DNA of 64,000 nucleotides from Polaromonas sp. (GTDB lineage Bacteria; Pseudomonadota; Gammaproteobacteria; Burkholderiales; Burkholderiaceae_C), in contig JAQGNE010000015.1 of the NCBI GenBank assembly GCA_028291985.1, positions 1-64,000 of the forward strand. Direction: 5' to 3'. The position numbers and the translations under genes were made by a program. Under the pieces are notes generated by a model. It made no database searches. It saw nothing but the letters and a program-made list of their open reading frames with translations, and had not been told where the DNA came from. Positions 11,062 to 20,121 of this stretch are shown here, piece after piece. Each line of letters begins with the position of its first letter. Position 1 is the first letter of the stretch.

Positions 11062-11310
11062 CGTATTTCCAATCGGCAGGCAGCACCTGCGGAGCAATGC
11101 ATTTCAAAAGGGCCAAGCGACTATGCAATAAACTGCTTGACCGGTTATCCTGATGAAGTATAGTGCAATCATTGTTGTGGGAAAGACCATGCGCGGTGTT
11201 TTTTGCTCTCGAAAACCCTTGGCTTGAACGCCGTGCGTCTCGGATAAACCTGCTGAAAGCATTTGCACCATGATCTTCAGACGTTTCCAGGCTGACAGCC
11301 ATTGCGCCGC
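11062..11310. promoter_or_regulatory. Divergent control region of boxR and the flavodoxin gene
   Basis: AT-richer stretch between divergent genes. It contains three TGCA cores (11098, 11124, 11164), the last two in the similar contexts TATGCAAT and AGTGCAAT, and a further TTTGCACC close to boxR. BzdR/BoxR-type regulators of Azoarcus recognise TGCA-containing sites, so these are candidate operators; spacing is irregular and no footprint can be inferred. Confidence 0.4.
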
Positions 11311-12294
11311 ATGTTGAGTGAGGCCGACACCAAAACCGGTTCCGGTGCCACGCTGGCTGATCTGGGGGGCCGTGTGCGCGCCTGGCGTGCCCGGCGCGGC
11401 ATGACGCGCAAGGCGTTGGGGGCTGATTCCGGCCTTAGCGAGCGTTTTTTGGCTGATGTCGAATCAGGCAGGGGCAATGTCTCCATCAATTCGCTGGAGG
11501 CGGTTGCCCAGGCGCTGAACATCTCGATTCTTGAACTGCTGCAGGACGCGCCCCGTCCGGCCTGGGTTCGCGTGCAGGGTCTGCTGGGCCGGCTTGACGA
11601 CGCCCAGCTTGACCAGGCATATGGCCTGATCGGCAGTGCGTTTGGCTTGAGCGACAGCGCTGGCCGGGAGCAGCGAATTGCCCTGATCGGCCTGCGCGGA
11701 GCCGGCAAGTCAACACTCGGTTTGCAGCTGGCCGCAGCGCGCGGCCTGCCTTTTGTTGAACTTGACCGCGAGATCGAGCGCGAGGCTGGCACCAGCATGA
11801 ACGAGATACTGCTTCTGCATGGCCAGGCGGGTTACCGCCGCTATGAGCGGCGCGCCTTGCTTCGTATTGCAGAAGAGCATCCGGATGGGCTGGTCATGAC
11901 AACCGGCGGCAGCATCGTCAGCGAGCGCGAAACCTTTGACCTGCTGCAAAGCCGTTTTTACTGCGTGTGGCTGAAGGCCAGCCCGGAGGAGCACATGGCC
12001 CGCGTGGTGGCCCAGGGTGACATGCGACCCTTCAATACCACGCAGGGCGCGACCAGCGAGGCCATGGAGGACCTGCGCCGCATTTTGGCCAGCCGCGAAT
12101 CGCTGTATGCGCGGGCAGATGCAGTGGTCGACACCGCTGCGCGCACGCTCAGGCAAAGTCTTGCTGATCTGACGCGGGCCGTTTCACCAGCGGCAACGAC
12201 GCTTTCGCCCGAGTCGGCCATGCCACCAGCGCCAGCCGTACGACCCAAGCTTGACAGCGGCGCGCGGACAACCCATTCCCAGGAGACACCATGA
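11311..12294 (+). CDS. boxR: BoxR-type regulator: XRE helix-turn-helix fused to shikimate-kinase-like domain
   Basis: 327 residues from the ATG at 11311 (a TTG at 11302 is also in frame). Residues about 20-80 form an XRE HTH (GMTRKALGADSGLSERFLADVESG). After a linker, residues about 125-290 resemble shikimate kinase, with P-loop IGLRGAGKST, FVELDREIE, and TTGGSIV. BoxR/BzdR regulators repress benzoate genes and use this domain to sense benzoyl-CoA rather than shikimate. Its stop overlaps the boxC start (ATGA), so it is co-transcribed with the enzymes. The C-terminal 30 residues are Pro/Ala-rich and probably unstructured. Confidence 0.92.
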   Translation: MLSEADTKTGSGATLADLGGRVRAWRARRGMTRKALGADSGLSERFLADVESGRGNVSINSLEAVAQALNISILELLQDAPRPAWVRVQGLLGRLDDAQLDQAYGLIGSAFGLSDSAGREQRIALIGLRGAGKSTLGLQLAAARGLPFVELDREIEREAGTSMNEILLLHGQAGYRRYERRALLRIAEEHPDGLVMTTGGSIVSERETFDLLQSRFYCVWLKASPEEHMARVVAQGDMRPFNTTQGATSEAMEDLRRILASRESLYARADAVVDTAARTLRQSLADLTRAVSPAATTLSPESAMPPAPAVRPKLDSGARTTHSQETP

Positions 12295-14006
12295 ATGCAA
12301 TGACAGAACCCTTGCTGTTTACCCAGACGATTGAGGGCCAGGAGCGGGAACTGGTGAGCTTCGCGACTTATCCGGCCCAGTACCAGCACTGGACGCTGAC
12401 GGTGGGCGAGGGCGCGGATGCAGGCGTCGCAAGGTTGAAGCTCGACATCAATGAAGATGGCGGCATCAAGCCCGGCTACAAACTCAAGCTCAACAGCTAT
12501 GACCTTGGCGTTGATATCGAACTTCACGACGCCATCAACCGCATCCGTTTCGAGCATCCGTCTGTCAAGGTGGTGGTATTCGAGTCGGCCAAGGAAAAGA
12601 TCTGGTGCTCCGGCGCCAACATCTACATGCTGGGGCTGTCAACGCACGCCTGGAAAGTCAATTTCTGCAAATTCACCAACGAGACGCGCAACGGGCTGGA
12701 AGATTCGTCCCGCCATGATGGGCTGAAGTCCATTGCGTCGGTTACAGGTGCCTGCGCCGGCGGTGGCTATGAGCTGGCGCTGGCGTGTGACCGCATCATC
12801 ATGGTGGACGACCGCTCCTCGACCGTGAGCCTGCCCGAGGTGCCGCTGCTGGGCGTGCTGCCGGGCACGGGCGGCCTGACCCGGGTGACCGACAAGCGCA
12901 AGGTGCGCCGCGACCTGGCCGACATCTTCTGCACCACCTCCGAAGGCGTACGCGCTGACCGTGCCAAGGACTGGAAGCTTATCGACGAGCATGCCAAGCC
13001 GCAACAGTTTGGCGCTCTGATTGCTACTGAAATAGAAGCGCTATGCGTAGCATCTACAAGGGCTGCAGGCATAAAAGGCATTGAATTGACGGCGTTGAAG
13101 CCCTTGATTGACGACACGGGCTACCACTACAGCACGGTAGATGCGCAGGTCGACCGCGCACGCCGCATCGCAACGCTGACCATCCAGGCGCCGCCTGCAA
13201 ACCTGGAGTCCACGCCAGAGGCCATAGAAGCTGCTGGTGCAGGCTGGTATCCCTTGCGCTTGCAGCGCGAACTGGACGATGCGATTCTGAACCTGCGCAC
13301 GAACGAACTGGAAGTCGGCACCTGGGTCATCAAGACGCGGGGCGACGCGGCACTCGTGGTCAAGATGGATCAGGTCCTGAATCACCTGAAAAACCATTGG
13401 CTGGTCAAGGAAACGACAGGGGCGCTCCGACGTACCCTGGCGCGACTTGACGTCACCAGCCGGTCGCTGATCGCGCTGGTTGATGCCGGCTCGTGCTTTG
13501 CCGGTACCTTTTATGAACTTGCCCTGGCTTGCGACCGTATCTATATGCTGGACTTGCCGGATTCACCGGACGCGGCGCCGACCTTGCAGCTCACGGCCGC
13601 CAACTTCGGCTGGTTTCCCGCTGTCAATGGCCTGAGCCGCCTGCAGACGCGTTTTGTGGATGACACGGCAACCATCACACAACTCCAGGGTCTCGGGGAC
13701 AGCACCCTGCGCGCTGACCAGGCCTTGGGGCTTGGGCTCGTCACTTTGACACCGGACGACATCGACTGGGACGATGAAATTCGCATCATGCTGGAAGAGC
13801 GTGCCTCGCTGTCGCCGGATGCGATGACCGGGCTTGAAGCCTCCTTGCGTTTCCCCGGCAAGGAGACCATGGAGACACGCATCTTTGCGCGGCTGTCAGC
13901 GTGGCAGAACTGGATATTCATTCGCCCGAACGCAGTGGGTGAGGACGGTGCGCTGAAGCTGTTTGGAACCGGAAAGAAAGCAAAGTTCGACTGGAAGCGG
14001 GTGTAG
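12291..14006 (+). CDS. boxC: Benzoyl-CoA-dihydrodiol lyase (2,3-epoxybenzoyl-CoA dihydrolase)
   Basis: 571-residue enoyl-CoA-hydratase-superfamily enzyme that hydrolytically opens the 2,3-epoxybenzoyl-CoA ring, releasing formate and a 3,4-dehydroadipyl-CoA semialdehyde. Seen: LDINEDGGIKPGYKLKLNSYDL, the oxyanion-hole region SGANIYMLG, CAGGGYELALACDRIIMVDD, LPEVPLLGVLPGTGGLTR, and a second crotonase-like half with GSCFAGTFYELALACDRIYML. Start overlaps the boxR stop. Residues about 244-262 come from the dispersed repeat, in the linker after the first crotonase half, with the frame preserved. Confidence 0.96.
   Translation: MNAMTEPLLFTQTIEGQERELVSFATYPAQYQHWTLTVGEGADAGVARLKLDINEDGGIKPGYKLKLNSYDLGVDIELHDAINRIRFEHPSVKVVVFESAKEKIWCSGANIYMLGLSTHAWKVNFCKFTNETRNGLEDSSRHDGLKSIASVTGACAGGGYELALACDRIIMVDDRSSTVSLPEVPLLGVLPGTGGLTRVTDKRKVRRDLADIFCTTSEGVRADRAKDWKLIDEHAKPQQFGALIATEIEALCVASTRAAGIKGIELTALKPLIDDTGYHYSTVDAQVDRARRIATLTIQAPPANLESTPEAIEAAGAGWYPLRLQRELDDAILNLRTNELEVGTWVIKTRGDAALVVKMDQVLNHLKNHWLVKETTGALRRTLARLDVTSRSLIALVDAGSCFAGTFYELALACDRIYMLDLPDSPDAAPTLQLTAANFGWFPAVNGLSRLQTRFVDDTATITQLQGLGDSTLRADQALGLGLVTLTPDDIDWDDEIRIMLEERASLSPDAMTGLEASLRFPGKETMETRIFARLSAWQNWIFIRPNAVGEDGALKLFGTGKKAKFDWKRV
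13020..13078 (+). repeat. Dispersed 55-bp element, copy D (inside boxC, sense)
   Basis: GCTA at 13023, 8 bases, GAAGCG in place of ATAGCT, 19 bases, GGGCTG then CAGGCATAAAA. It encodes ATEIEALCVASTRAAGIK, read in the same element frame as copies B and J. More diverged than copies C or J. Confidence 0.78.
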
Positions 14007-14128
14007 GCCCCGAAGCGCCGGCGGAGCGCCCTCAAGGGCCCGTCTGCAGCCTGGCGAAACTGGCTCTGCGCAGGCATTTGCCTGACCGATCCAGCTACCA
14101 ACGCATTGAATTAAACGGAGCAACCCAC

Positions 14129-15562
14129 ATGAGCACCATTGACCTGCAAGCCCTGATTCCGAACAACGTCAACCTGGGCGAGAACCGCCAGTTGCAGCGC
14201 GCCCTTGAACACTGGCAACCTGCCTTTTTGAACTGGTGGGATGAAATGGGACCCAGCGACTTCAAGGCCAAGGAAGTCTATTTGCGTACTGCCGTCGGCG
14301 TTGACGCATCGGGCTGGGCAAGCTATGGCTACACCTCGATGCCTGATTACCGCTGGGGTATTTTTCTGGCCGACCAGGAGCAGGGCCGCAAGATCGGCTT
14401 TGGCGACCATATGGGAGAAGACGTCTGGCAGGAAGTGCCGGGTGAATACCGCTCAACCTTTCGCCGCTTGATCGTCACCCAAGGCGATACCGAGCCAGCA
14501 TCCGTCGAGCAGCAACGACTGCTGGGCCACACCGCGCCTTCGCTTTATGACCTGCGCAATCTCTTCCAGGTCAACGTCGAGGAAGGCCGTCACCTGTGGG
14601 CCATGGTCTACCTGCTGCATGCACACTTTGGCCGTGACGGGCGCGAAGAAGCTGAAGAGCTGTTGATGCGCCACAGCGGCGATGCGGACAAGCCGCGCAT
14701 TTTGGGCACCTTCAACGAGCCGATGGACAACTGGCTCAGTTTCTTCATGTTTACCTACTTCACCGACCGGGACGGCAAGTTCCAGCTCAAGTCATTTGCC
14801 GAAAGCGCATTTGACCCGCTGGCCCGCACCACCCGCTTCATGTTGACTGAAGAAGCGCACCATATGTTCGTCGGCGAAACCGGTATAGGCCGTGTCATCA
14901 AGCGCACGCTCGAGGTGATGAAGGAATTGGACACCCAGGACCCCGTCACCTTGCGAAAAGCGGGCGTGATTGACCTGCCAACGATTCAGAAATTCATGAA
15001 TTTCTGGTTTACCTCATCGCTGGACCTGTTCGGGTCAGAATCGTCAAGCAATGCGGCAAACTACTTCAGCAATGGCATCAAGGGGCGCCCGGATGAGGCC
15101 AGGTTTGCCGATCATGTGGAGCTGGAAAGCGAAATGACCATCGTGGTGCCTGACGCAGGCGCCGGACCCGGTGGCCTGACAAACGAGACCATCTCTACCC
15201 GCAACGGCATGAACGAGATCACACGGATGGAGTATGTGAAGGACTGCAATATCGGTCTGACGCGCTGGAACATGGGCATTCGGCGTGCAGGCGTCGATTT
15301 CGAGTTTGCCTTGCCGTCGACACGCTTCAGACGCAGCGTCGGTGTCTGGGCCGGGTCTCACACCGACCCCAAAGGTAACCCCATCAGCGCCAATGATTTC
15401 GAGGCTCGACGGGACGAGTGGTTGCCGACAGCCGCTGACACGGCATTCGTCAAGAGCCTCATGCAAAAGGTCACGGAGCCTGGAAAAATGGCCGCGTGGA
15501 TCGCCGCACCCGACCGCGGCATCAACGCAAATCCGGTGCAGTACGAGTATGTTCGGCTTTGA
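14129..15562 (+). CDS. boxB: Benzoyl-CoA 2,3-epoxidase, oxygenase component
   Basis: 477-residue diiron oxygenase that epoxidises benzoyl-CoA using O2 and electrons normally supplied by BoxA. Carboxylate/histidine iron ligands are visible in EEGRHLWAM and TEEAHHMF, the paired E-x-x-H motifs. The ATG at 14129 (MSTIDLQAL) has ACGGAG ten bases upstream; an ATG at 14078 would add 17 atypical residues. It follows boxC by 122 bp and is the last box gene here; a tRNA follows instead of boxA. Confidence 0.96.
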   Translation: MSTIDLQALIPNNVNLGENRQLQRALEHWQPAFLNWWDEMGPSDFKAKEVYLRTAVGVDASGWASYGYTSMPDYRWGIFLADQEQGRKIGFGDHMGEDVWQEVPGEYRSTFRRLIVTQGDTEPASVEQQRLLGHTAPSLYDLRNLFQVNVEEGRHLWAMVYLLHAHFGRDGREEAEELLMRHSGDADKPRILGTFNEPMDNWLSFFMFTYFTDRDGKFQLKSFAESAFDPLARTTRFMLTEEAHHMFVGETGIGRVIKRTLEVMKELDTQDPVTLRKAGVIDLPTIQKFMNFWFTSSLDLFGSESSSNAANYFSNGIKGRPDEARFADHVELESEMTIVVPDAGAGPGGLTNETISTRNGMNEITRMEYVKDCNIGLTRWNMGIRRAGVDFEFALPSTRFRRSVGVWAGSHTDPKGNPISANDFEARRDEWLPTAADTAFVKSLMQKVTEPGKMAAWIAAPDRGINANPVQYEYVRL

Positions 15563-15692
15563 TGCCGCGGCACTACGGCAGTTCGCTCCCGGCGGCGCAT
15601 GGCTGCATGCTGTCGTCCGGGCTCTCTCTGGCACAAATTTAAGTAGCGCGCATTTGCGAAGTGCAGCAATCGGGCTATAATTTGAGACTTGT

Positions 15693-15769
15693 CGGAGTGT
15701 GGCGCAGTCTGGTAGCGCACCTGGTTTGGGACCAGGGGGTCCAAGGTTCGAATCCTTGTACTCCGACCA
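15693..15769 (+). tRNA. tRNA-Pro (anticodon TGG)
   Basis: 77 bases forming a full cloverleaf with encoded CCA: acceptor CGGAGTG/TACTCCG, D-arm GGCGCAGTCTGGTAGCGC, anticodon arm CCTGG-TTTGGGA-CCAGG with TGG at the wobble-to-third positions, T-arm CAAGG-TTCGAAT-CCTTG, discriminator A. An intrinsic terminator follows within 15 bases. Confidence 0.97.
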
Positions 15770-15781
15770 AAAAAATCAAAC

Positions 15782-15811
15782 AAAAAAGGCTCACCATGTG
15801 AGCCTTTTTTG
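15782..15811 (+). terminator. Intrinsic terminator after tRNA-Pro
   Basis: GGCTCAC-CAT-GTGAGCC hairpin flanked by A-tract and T-tract, so it can act on both strands: for the tRNA and for transcripts coming from the response-regulator side. Confidence 0.92.
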
Positions 15812-15865
15812 TTTCCGCTTCAAGCTTTTATGCGTGGCTTTAGCCTGACGCAGCGATCCGGCAGA

Positions 15866-16312
15866 TCAAATGCCAGAGCTTAGCGGAACGAAATTCGAGG
15901 TGCGCCAGTAGTCGCGAGCCTGCTCCAACTTTTCCTGGAAATCGCGGTAGTACAGCGGTTTCCGAACATAGCTGTTGAGCCCACCCTTGAACGCCAGCAC
16001 CGCTTTCGAGGTCTCACTGGCTGAGGTGAGCATCATGACAGGCACAAAAAAAGTCCTCGGGTCGTCTCGCATGCGTTGCAAGACCTCCAGCCCACTCATG
16101 CCCGGTAGCCCGAGGTCAAGCATCACAAGCTCTGGAGGCATATCCAGCGGGCGGTCGCTGTACCGCCCCTCACAAAACAGGTAGTCCAGCGCGTCAGGGC
16201 CATTGCGCGCAACAACGATTTGATGGTCGGCCCCATTTTCTTCCAGGGTCATTATCGCCAGTTCAAGGTGGTCGGGATTGTCTTCCACCATTAGCAGGGT
16301 CGGACGGGGCAT
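15866..16312 (-). CDS. Stand-alone response regulator (CheY-like receiver, Rcp1 type)
   Basis: 148 residues from the ATG at 16312, preceded by a good AAGGTGAA ribosome site; in-frame upstream starts at 16333/16336 lack one. A single receiver domain: acidic pair in LLMVEDNPDH, phospho-acceptor Asp in LVMLDLGLPGMSG, conserved Thr in MLTSA and Lys in VRKPL. The long loop LDYLFCEGRYSDRP is typical of receivers that serve phytochrome-like histidine kinases. There is no output domain and no kinase gene next to it, so its partner is unknown. Confidence 0.92.
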   Translation of the reverse strand: MPRPTLLMVEDNPDHLELAIMTLEENGADHQIVVARNGPDALDYLFCEGRYSDRPLDMPPELVMLDLGLPGMSGLEVLQRMRDDPRTFFVPVMMLTSASETSKAVLAFKGGLNSYVRKPLYYRDFQEKLEQARDYWRTSNFVPLSSGI

Positions 16313-16545
16313 TTTCACCTTTATCAGTTTCATCAAATGTATATCGATGTCATGTATCTCCAGTGGTTCTACTGTTCAAAAAGCCGTACCGATGCGTGGA
16401 AATGTTGCATAAAGTCACACTACTAAGCCGTACCAGACGCAGGTTGAAGGCAGACGCTCCCTGATTGGAGGATGGGCAAATGACGGTATGATCATCGTCT
16501 TCGAAAGCGGCTTGCCCGCGATAAATACAGGCCTTTAAGAGGCAA

Positions 16546-16622
<77 letters not shown>

Positions 16623-16900
16623 TGTGGTTGTCGCTCTGATAACCCGGTTGTGTGACTGGTTTTTGCCAATAACGAGTCATGCAACAAATTGACAAAACTG
16701 CTACGCTTATGTCCGGCGCATGCTGGGGCTGATGCTGTGTCGTCCGAAAACGCTGTTAACGCACCCGTAAATTGCAACCGGTCGAACGCTATTTGCTAGA
16801 GCACCAGCACCAGAGGGGCATGAACTGGTTTTCGCACGGGCTCGGTCCTAAATAGTGCACTAGCGCCACGTGATCTCTTAACTTAAGGATAGTCATCACC

Positions 16901-17602
16901 ATGTTCGATCGGCTGAAGAAAACATTTTCAACGCCCGCCACTGCATCGTCGAACGAACTGGTGAAGCCTGGTGCATTTCGGTCGAATATGCCTGTCCCTG
17001 AATGGGCAATCGCGCGCGGTTTGTCCTATGCGGCCGGGCTGGGCGAGCACTTTGCGGTGAGGGGAAAAGTTAACGGTATATCCTGGAAGCTGGAGTGTGC
17101 AAGCTCATCGCGCGACTATATTTTTGGCGACGAATTGCGCGCTCGAGCAGAGCTGGGCATTTCGGAAGACATTGCGGTTTTGGTCATGAACCGCCCGCTG
17201 AAACAGACGCTGGAAAAACGCGCTTACCAACTGTATACGGACACGCTGCAAACGGTGGTCGAGCCGTCCATGCCGGAAGAAATGCGCTGGCTCTCGATGT
17301 ATCCCGAAGTGGGCTGGGGCAGTGCGACAGAGCCTTTGTGGGCGCGCTACTCGGTCATGGCAGAAGACCGCAACCATGCCATGGCCTGGCTGACCGCACC
17401 GATCACCGATCTCTTGCTGTCATGGCCCAAGCCAGCGCCAGACGATCAGTTGCCATTCATGCTGATGCTGTTGCGTGGAAACGCCTATATGCGCATGCAG
17501 CGCATGCCGGAAAATCTGCAGACGCTCGACCACGCAGTCCGCATATTTACAGTCGCCTGTGAGTCGGCACTCGGCGGCCTGTCGATGGATATTTCGATTT
17601 AA
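16901..17602 (+). CDS. Conserved-looking protein of unknown function
   Basis: 233 residues; AAGGATAG lies a suitable distance before the ATG at 16901, and codon use fits the genome. No signal peptide, no transmembrane helix, no motif I recognise. The N-terminus is a short Ser/Ala/Thr-rich basic stretch, followed by a globular region with aromatic-rich segments (MRWLSMYPEVGWGS, MAEDRNHAMAWL) and a predicted-helical C-terminal part. It stands alone between tRNA-Arg and the convergent acyl-CoA dehydrogenase gene; the 72-bp gap after it is almost completely filled by repeat copy E. Confidence 0.8.
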   Translation: MFDRLKKTFSTPATASSNELVKPGAFRSNMPVPEWAIARGLSYAAGLGEHFAVRGKVNGISWKLECASSSRDYIFGDELRARAELGISEDIAVLVMNRPLKQTLEKRAYQLYTDTLQTVVEPSMPEEMRWLSMYPEVGWGSATEPLWARYSVMAEDRNHAMAWLTAPITDLLLSWPKPAPDDQLPFMLMLLRGNAYMRMQRMPENLQTLDHAVRIFTVACESALGGLSMDISI

Positions 17603-17608
17603 TTTAAA

Positions 17609-17667
17609 CGAAAAACGCTTCTAGCCCGCGTATCACATAGGCTAATTGCTATACTTTAAATAGCAAA
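17609..17667 (-). repeat. Dispersed 55-bp element, copy E (between convergent genes)
   Basis: On the minus strand: GCTA (starting at 17664), 8 bases, ATAGCA, 19 bases, GGGCTA, then GAAGCGTTTTT. It fills the gap between the unknown gene and the acyl-CoA dehydrogenase gene from 6 bp after one stop to 7 bp before the other. Confidence 0.88.
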
Positions 17668-17674
17668 AGTCAGT

Positions 17675-18934
17675 TCAGGCGCCACGGGTGACTGGCGTGT
17701 CAATCTCGCCAGGCATCAGCAAATGCTTGACCAGTTCGAGCTTGGCCAGCGACGCACGGTGAACTTCATCAGGGCCATCAGCCAGCCGCAAGGTGCGCTG
17801 ATGCGCATATGCGTAGGCCAGCGGAAAGTCGTCAGAGACGCCACCACCGCCATGCGCCTGAATCGCCCAATCGATGATCTGGCAGGCCATGCTGGGCGCG
17901 ACCACCTTGATCATTGCAATTTCAGCCTTGGCGACCTTGTTACCAACCGTGTCCATCATGTAGGCGGCCTTCAGGGTCAGTAAACGCGCCTGCTCGATCA
18001 TGCAGCGTGACTCCGCAATACGCTCCTGCCATATAGACTGACGTGAGACAGGCTTGCCGAAAGCGACACGTGAATTGAGCCGCTTGCACATTAACTCGAG
18101 TGCACGCTCTGCGCAGCCGATGGTTCGCATGCAATGGTGAATACGTCCGGGGCCAAGCCGACCCTGGGCGATCTCAAAACCGCGTCCCTCGCCCAGCAGC
18201 ATGTTGCTGACGGGCACCCGGACATTGGTCAGCCTGATCTCCATATGCCCATGCGGCGCGTCGTCATAGCCAAAAACGGTCAACGGCCGGATCACCTCGA
18301 TGCCCGGTGAGTCGGCAGGCACCAGCACCATTGATTGCTGCTCATGCCGCCCTGCGTCCGGATTGGTTTTGCCCATCACGATGTAGATGGCGCAGCGCGG
18401 ATCACCCGCCCCTGACGACCACCACTTCAGCCCATTGAGTACATAGTCATTCCCGTCGCGCTCGATGCGGCACTCGATGTTGGTAGCGTCTGACGACGCC
18501 ACTTCCGGTTCGGTCATTAGAAACGCAGACCGGATCTCGCCCTTCAATAGCGGCTCGAGCCAGCGGTCCTTGTTGTCTTCCGAACCGTAGCGGGCAATGG
18601 TCTCCATATTGCCGGTATCCGGCGCCGAGCAGTTGAAAACCTCTGCCGCAAAGGGCACGCGACCCATGATCTCGCAAAGCGGAGCGTATTCAAGATTGGA
18701 CAAGCCTTCGGGGGCGCGAGGCGAGTGCGGAAGAAACAGGTTCCACAACCCCGCTGCCCGGGCTTGAGGCTTGAGTTCTTCGATTAATGTGGTTGGAACC
18801 CACGCGTTACCGTTTGCGCGGTTCTGCGCTATTTCCGCGAAGAACCTGGCTTCATTGGGGTAGATATGCTCGTCCATGAACCGCAGAAGCTTTGCCTGTA
18901 GTTCCTGAACTTTCGGGGTGTAGTTGAAATCCAT
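17675..18934 (-). CDS. Acyl-CoA dehydrogenase
   Basis: 419 residues from the ATG at 18934 ([12 protein letters not shown]), with AGGAGATGAC just before it. FAD-dependent alpha,beta-oxidation of an acyl-CoA: seen [18 protein letters not shown] (substrate/FAD loop), [16 protein letters not shown], the [19 protein letters not shown] helix, [12 protein letters not shown], and the C-terminal [17 protein letters not shown] with the family's Gly-rich flavin contact. It lies 43 bp after an APH-like phosphotransferase gene, a pairing seen in ACAD10/11-type fatty acid modules. Chain-length specificity cannot be read. Confidence 0.94.
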   Translation of the reverse strand: MDFNYTPKVQELQAKLLRFMDEHIYPNEARFFAEIAQNRANGNAWVPTTLIEELKPQARAAGLWNLFLPHSPRAPEGLSNLEYAPLCEIMGRVPFAAEVFNCSAPDTGNMETIARYGSEDNKDRWLEPLLKGEIRSAFLMTEPEVASSDATNIECRIERDGNDYVLNGLKWWSSGAGDPRCAIYIVMGKTNPDAGRHEQQSMVLVPADSPGIEVIRPLTVFGYDDAPHGHMEIRLTNVRVPVSNMLLGEGRGFEIAQGRLGPGRIHHCMRTIGCAERALELMCKRLNSRVAFGKPVSRQSIWQERIAESRCMIEQARLLTLKAAYMMDTVGNKVAKAEIAMIKVVAPSMACQIIDWAIQAHGGGGVSDDFPLAYAYAHQRTLRLADGPDEVHRASLAKLELVKHLLMPGEIDTPVTRGA

Positions 18935-18977
18935 GTCATCTCCTGTTGTGCCTGGCCTCAGTGCCGGACGGTTGTGG

Positions 18978-20078
18978 TTAATCCCGGCCGGCCTGGCTTT
19001 TGATGGCGAATTCCCATGCCATTTGTGCCAGTACGGGTGCGCCGGCAGCCGAGCTGACAGCCTGAGCGCTGGAGGCCGTACCGGCCTGGACCCGCTTGGC
19101 AATACCCTGCAAAATTGCTGCCAACCGAAACAGGTTGTAGGCCATATAAAAGCTCCAGTCGCCTTTGAGCGCGTCCGGGGTTGTCAAGCCGGTGCGCTCG
19201 CAATACATCCGGATGTATTCAGGCTCCAGCGGAATGCCTAGCTCCTCGATGTCAAGACCGCCAATTCCCCGAAAAGACCCGGGCGGAATATGCCAGGCCA
19301 TGCAGTGGTAGCTGAAGTCCGCCAGTGGATGGCCCAGAGTAGACAGTTCCCAGTCAAGGACAGCCAAGACGCGCGGCTCAGTCGGATGGAACACCAGGTT
19401 GTCGAGCCTGAAGTCTCCATGCACGATTGACGCCATGCTTTCGTCACGTGCACTTGCGGGAATGTGCAGCGGCAGCCAGGCGATCAAAGCGTCCATCTCC
19501 GCGACGGGTTGCGTGATGGAGGCGGCGTATTGCTTCGACCAGCGACTGATCTGACGTTCAAAATAATTGCCGGGCTTGCCGTAAGCCTGCAGACCCTGCG
19601 CTGTGACGTCGACCCTGTGCAAGGCCGAAATGACGCGGTTCATCTCGTCATAGATCTCCCGCCGCTGGCTCTTGCTCATCCCCGGCAGAGACTGGTCCCA
19701 CAGGACCCGACCATCGATGAACTCCATCACATAAAACGCGCGGCCGACAACGGACTCGTCTTCACACAGGCAGTGCATTTGCGGCACGGGGACATCGGTG
19801 CCTGCAAGGCCGCGCATGACGTTGAATTCACGTTCCACAGCATGGGCGGATGGCAGCAAGCGGGCAACCGGCCCGGGCTTCGCCCGCATTACGTAAGCCG
19901 TCGTCGGCGTGATCAGCTTGTATGTCGGGTTTGACTGTCCGCCTTTAAACATCTCAACCGTCAACGGCCCTTTGAACCCGGCAAGATGCGTAGTCAGGTA
20001 GCTCGCCAGCGCCTCGGTGTCGAACAGGTGCTGCCCTGCAACTTCACGGGTTCCGACGAAATGATCAAAGTTGCTCAT
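18978..20078 (-). CDS. APH-family phosphotransferase (ACAD10/11-associated type)
   Basis: 366 residues with an aminoglycoside-phosphotransferase/choline-kinase fold: [10 protein letters not shown] nucleotide-loop analogue, YVMRAKP (lysine-bearing strand), [15 protein letters not shown] hinge, catalytic [14 protein letters not shown] (HGDxxxxN) and [21 protein letters not shown] (metal-binding D). In mammals the related ACAD10/11 kinase domain phosphorylates 4-hydroxyacyl-CoAs so that a partner acyl-CoA dehydrogenase can act; here the two domains are separate adjacent genes, so the same role is plausible. The ATG at 20078 fits the family start. Confidence 0.9.
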   Translation of the reverse strand: MSNFDHFVGTREVAGQHLFDTEALASYLTTHLAGFKGPLTVEMFKGGQSNPTYKLITPTTAYVMRAKPGPVARLLPSAHAVEREFNVMRGLAGTDVPVPQMHCLCEDESVVGRAFYVMEFIDGRVLWDQSLPGMSKSQRREIYDEMNRVISALHRVDVTAQGLQAYGKPGNYFERQISRWSKQYAASITQPVAEMDALIAWLPLHIPASARDESMASIVHGDFRLDNLVFHPTEPRVLAVLDWELSTLGHPLADFSYHCMAWHIPPGSFRGIGGLDIEELGIPLEPEYIRMYCERTGLTTPDALKGDWSFYMAYNLFRLAAILQGIAKRVQAGTASSAQAVSSAAGAPVLAQMAWEFAIKSQAGRD

Positions 20079-20121
20079 GATGCTTTGGCTATCTATTGAC
20101 TATTTATCGGCTATCGACACG

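Noticed and set aside
15358..15783. Minus-strand open frame ending in RTLDPLVPNQ-like sequence
   Set aside because: It is the translated reverse of tRNA-Pro joined to antisense boxB; a well-known annotation artefact.
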